This document shows positions 5,474-6,255 of a DNA stretch of 6,255 nucleotides, one piece after another. The translations under genes were made by a program, and so were the position numbers. The DNA is from Microcoleus asticus IPMA8 (GTDB lineage Bacteria > Cyanobacteriota > Cyanobacteriia > Cyanobacteriales > Microcoleaceae), in NCBI RefSeq assembly GCF_013179805.1, contig NZ_SRRZ01000211.1, forward strand, positions 1-6,255, written 5' to 3'. Each line of letters begins with the position of its first letter. Within the stretch, counting starts at the first letter, position 1. Under the pieces are notes generated by a model that was not told the DNA's origin, did no database searches, and saw only the letters and a program-made list of their open reading frames with translations.

Positions 5474-6110
5474 CGCCGCCAGAAGTCCGCAGCATAGCGG
5501 CAATTTTTGCAGGCGATACACCGGCCGCCAAGAGCGATCGCACTTCCTGCACTTTTGCCTGAGCGATCGGCGAGTCGGTGTTGCCGCCCCTGATGTGTTG
5601 GTGTCTTACGCGGCCGCCATCTCTGTAAGACAGTCGGTAATACTTTTTAGAATCTTCTGGAGCCGTCCCGCGTGGCCGATAAATAGATATTGGATCGAAT
5701 GGCAAATAGTCATCGTTACCGGGCGGGAGTGTTAATTCTGTAACGGCAACCTCTACGCTAGTTACAGAATCATCGTTACCGGGCGGGAGTGTTAATTCTG
5801 TAACGGCAACCTCTACGCTAGTTACAGAATCATGGTTGCTGGGGGGTGGTGTATCTTCAATAACAGGCGGCGCGGGGGCGAGCTTAACTTCGTCGGGATA
5901 GAGGAAGTCCCACTGGTTTGTAAAGGGGTTCCAAAATTGCAGCGAGCCGTCGATCGGGTGAACCTTGTTAACTTTGTAAACTTCGCCCCGCTTCACCCAT
6001 GCAGCGACCGCCGGCTTCCTTCGCAGCATCACGTAATCACCGGCTTTATAAAGGCTTCCCACTTCAGCCGCGGCGGTGTCAAAGAGTGGAATTTGAACAG
6101 CGCTAACCAT
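5451..6110 (-). CDS. SH3/KOW-like N-domain protein with an internal tandem repeat and basic C-terminal module
   Basis: The 219 aa protein has three parts. Residues 19-77 look like a small SH3/KOW-type barrel (LYKAGDYVMLRRKP, VKRGEVYKVNKV, DFLYPDEVKLAP). Residues 80-133 are a Pro/acidic linker holding two identical 20-residue repeats at 94-113 and 114-133 (beginning DSVTSVEVAV). Residues 156-208 form a basic module: YYRLSYRDGGRVRHQHIRGG, then NTDSPIAQAKVQEV and a helix-turn-helix-like LLAAGVSPAKIAAML. I recall similar GRVRH..I.GGN..SP endings in cyanobacterial proteins, unverified. Nucleic-acid binding is plausible but not shown. AGGAG six bases before the ATG gives the strongest ribosome-binding site in the window. 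The stop lies inside the convergent tail-fibre-like gene. Regulator, recombination helper or structural protein are all possible. Confidence 0.83.
   Translation of the reverse strand: MVSAVQIPLFDTAAAEVGSLYKAGDYVMLRRKPAVAAWVKRGEVYKVNKVHPIDGSLQFWNPFTNQWDFLYPDEVKLAPAPPVIEDTPPPSNHDSVTSVEVAVTELTLPPGNDDSVTSVEVAVTELTLPPGNDDYLPFDPISIYRPRGTAPEDSKKYYRLSYRDGGRVRHQHIRGGNTDSPIAQAKVQEVRSLLAAGVSPAKIAAMLRTSGGVKKTFLS
5534..5541. repeat. HIP1 palindrome GCGATCGC
   Basis: A second perfect HIP1 octamer, inside the part of the 219 aa gene that encodes the helix-turn-helix-like region. It supports a cyanobacterial origin. Confidence 0.9.
5710..5833. repeat. Perfect 60-bp in-frame tandem duplication with internal inverted repeats
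   Basis: Bases 5711-5770 and 5771-5830 are identical, and period-60 identity holds from 5710 to 5833. A degraded third unit may begin at 5831, where 'catggttgct' resembles 'catcgttacc'. The 60-base period keeps the frame and doubles a 20-residue linker segment of the 219 aa protein. Each unit carries a perfect 10-bp inverted repeat, ATTCTGTAAC with GTTACAGAAT, 16 nt apart (5735-5744 with 5761-5770; 5795-5804 with 5821-5830). Complete identity suggests a recent duplication, by slippage or unequal exchange, or active homogenisation. Confidence 0.96.
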
Positions 6111-6174
6111 TGGTTTCTCCTACTTCCACAAGTTGCAAGTTGGGAAATATGCAGCGGAGCTTGTCATTAGACAT
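6103..6174 (-). CDS. Possible 23-aa leader ORF upstream of the 219 aa gene
   Basis: ATG at 6174 opens a frame (MSNDKLRCIFPNLQLVEVGE and three more residues) that stops at 6103-6105, overlapping the 219 aa start by 8 nt. The AGGAG of the downstream gene lies inside it. This could be a leader peptide for coupled translation or the remains of a longer gene. A GGAG touches its ATG directly, too close for normal ribosome binding; an AAGGAG at 6209-6214 is too far away. In the remaining 6175-6255 another minus-strand frame reads YIYVKELNYTEALIVFGDV and ends beside this ATG, but it has no clear start after an upstream stop. No RNA gene or promoter stands out. Confidence 0.28.
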   Translation of the reverse strand: MSNDKLRCIFPNLQLVEVGETNG

Positions 6175-6255
6175 CTCCGAAAACAATCAAAGCCTCTGTG
6201 TAGTTAAGCTCCTTGACGTAAATGTAATCATCCTAAATTAGCTAGTGTGCACGAT

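Noticed and set aside
5832..6170. A 112-codon plus-strand frame antisense to the 219 aa gene
   Set aside because: The minus frame has a strong AGGAG site, a domain-like composition and an in-frame repeat; the plus frame has none of these.

Overview
The window looks like cyanobacterial DNA. It has moderate GC content, two perfect GCGATCGC (HIP1) octamers (2445-2452 and 5534-5541) and many CGATCG cores, which are typical of filamentous and many unicellular cyanobacteria. The gene content suggests a prophage, phage-derived island or other accessory element rather than core chromosome. There is one tyrosine recombinase, at least one protein with a tail-fibre type DPHxQYL motif, several beta-rich proteins of unknown function, and no housekeeping gene.

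Layout. Left edge (1-352): a small hydrophobic-segment protein on the minus strand (352-56) ends abruptly. Its 3' end overlaps the last 26 codons of an open frame that enters from outside on the plus strand (3-83), so this may be an insertion or rearrangement junction. Left block (56-3777, minus strand): four tightly packed genes read leftward, in the order 184 aa, 275 aa, 683 aa and 98 aa. Their junctions overlap by 1, 8 and 1 nt, so they form one transcription unit of mostly unrecognised, probably structural or surface proteins. Centre (3778-3989): a divergent intergenic region rich in short inverted and direct repeats, including a cluster of six AGCAACY words that runs into the recombinase gene. 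Right block (3990-5473, plus strand): a minimal tyrosine recombinase followed within a few bases by two small tail-like proteins. Far right (5451-6174, minus strand): a 219 aa protein with an SH3/KOW-like N-terminal part, a perfect in-frame 60 bp tandem duplication and a basic C-terminal module, converging on and overlapping the tail-fibre-like gene. A possible 23-codon reading frame lies just upstream of it.

How the parts may work together. The 275 aa protein (minus strand) and the 113 aa protein (plus strand) seem to share a roughly 75-residue beta-rich C-terminal module. The 113 aa and 187 aa proteins share an MG..NLNP start. The two divergent operons may therefore encode parts of one virion-like or appendage structure, with the recombinase and its repeat cluster between them. 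The most interesting hypothesis is that the recombinase acts on these local repeats to integrate, excise or invert DNA that carries tail genes. The sequence alone does not prove this; the proteins in the left block have no function I can name with confidence.
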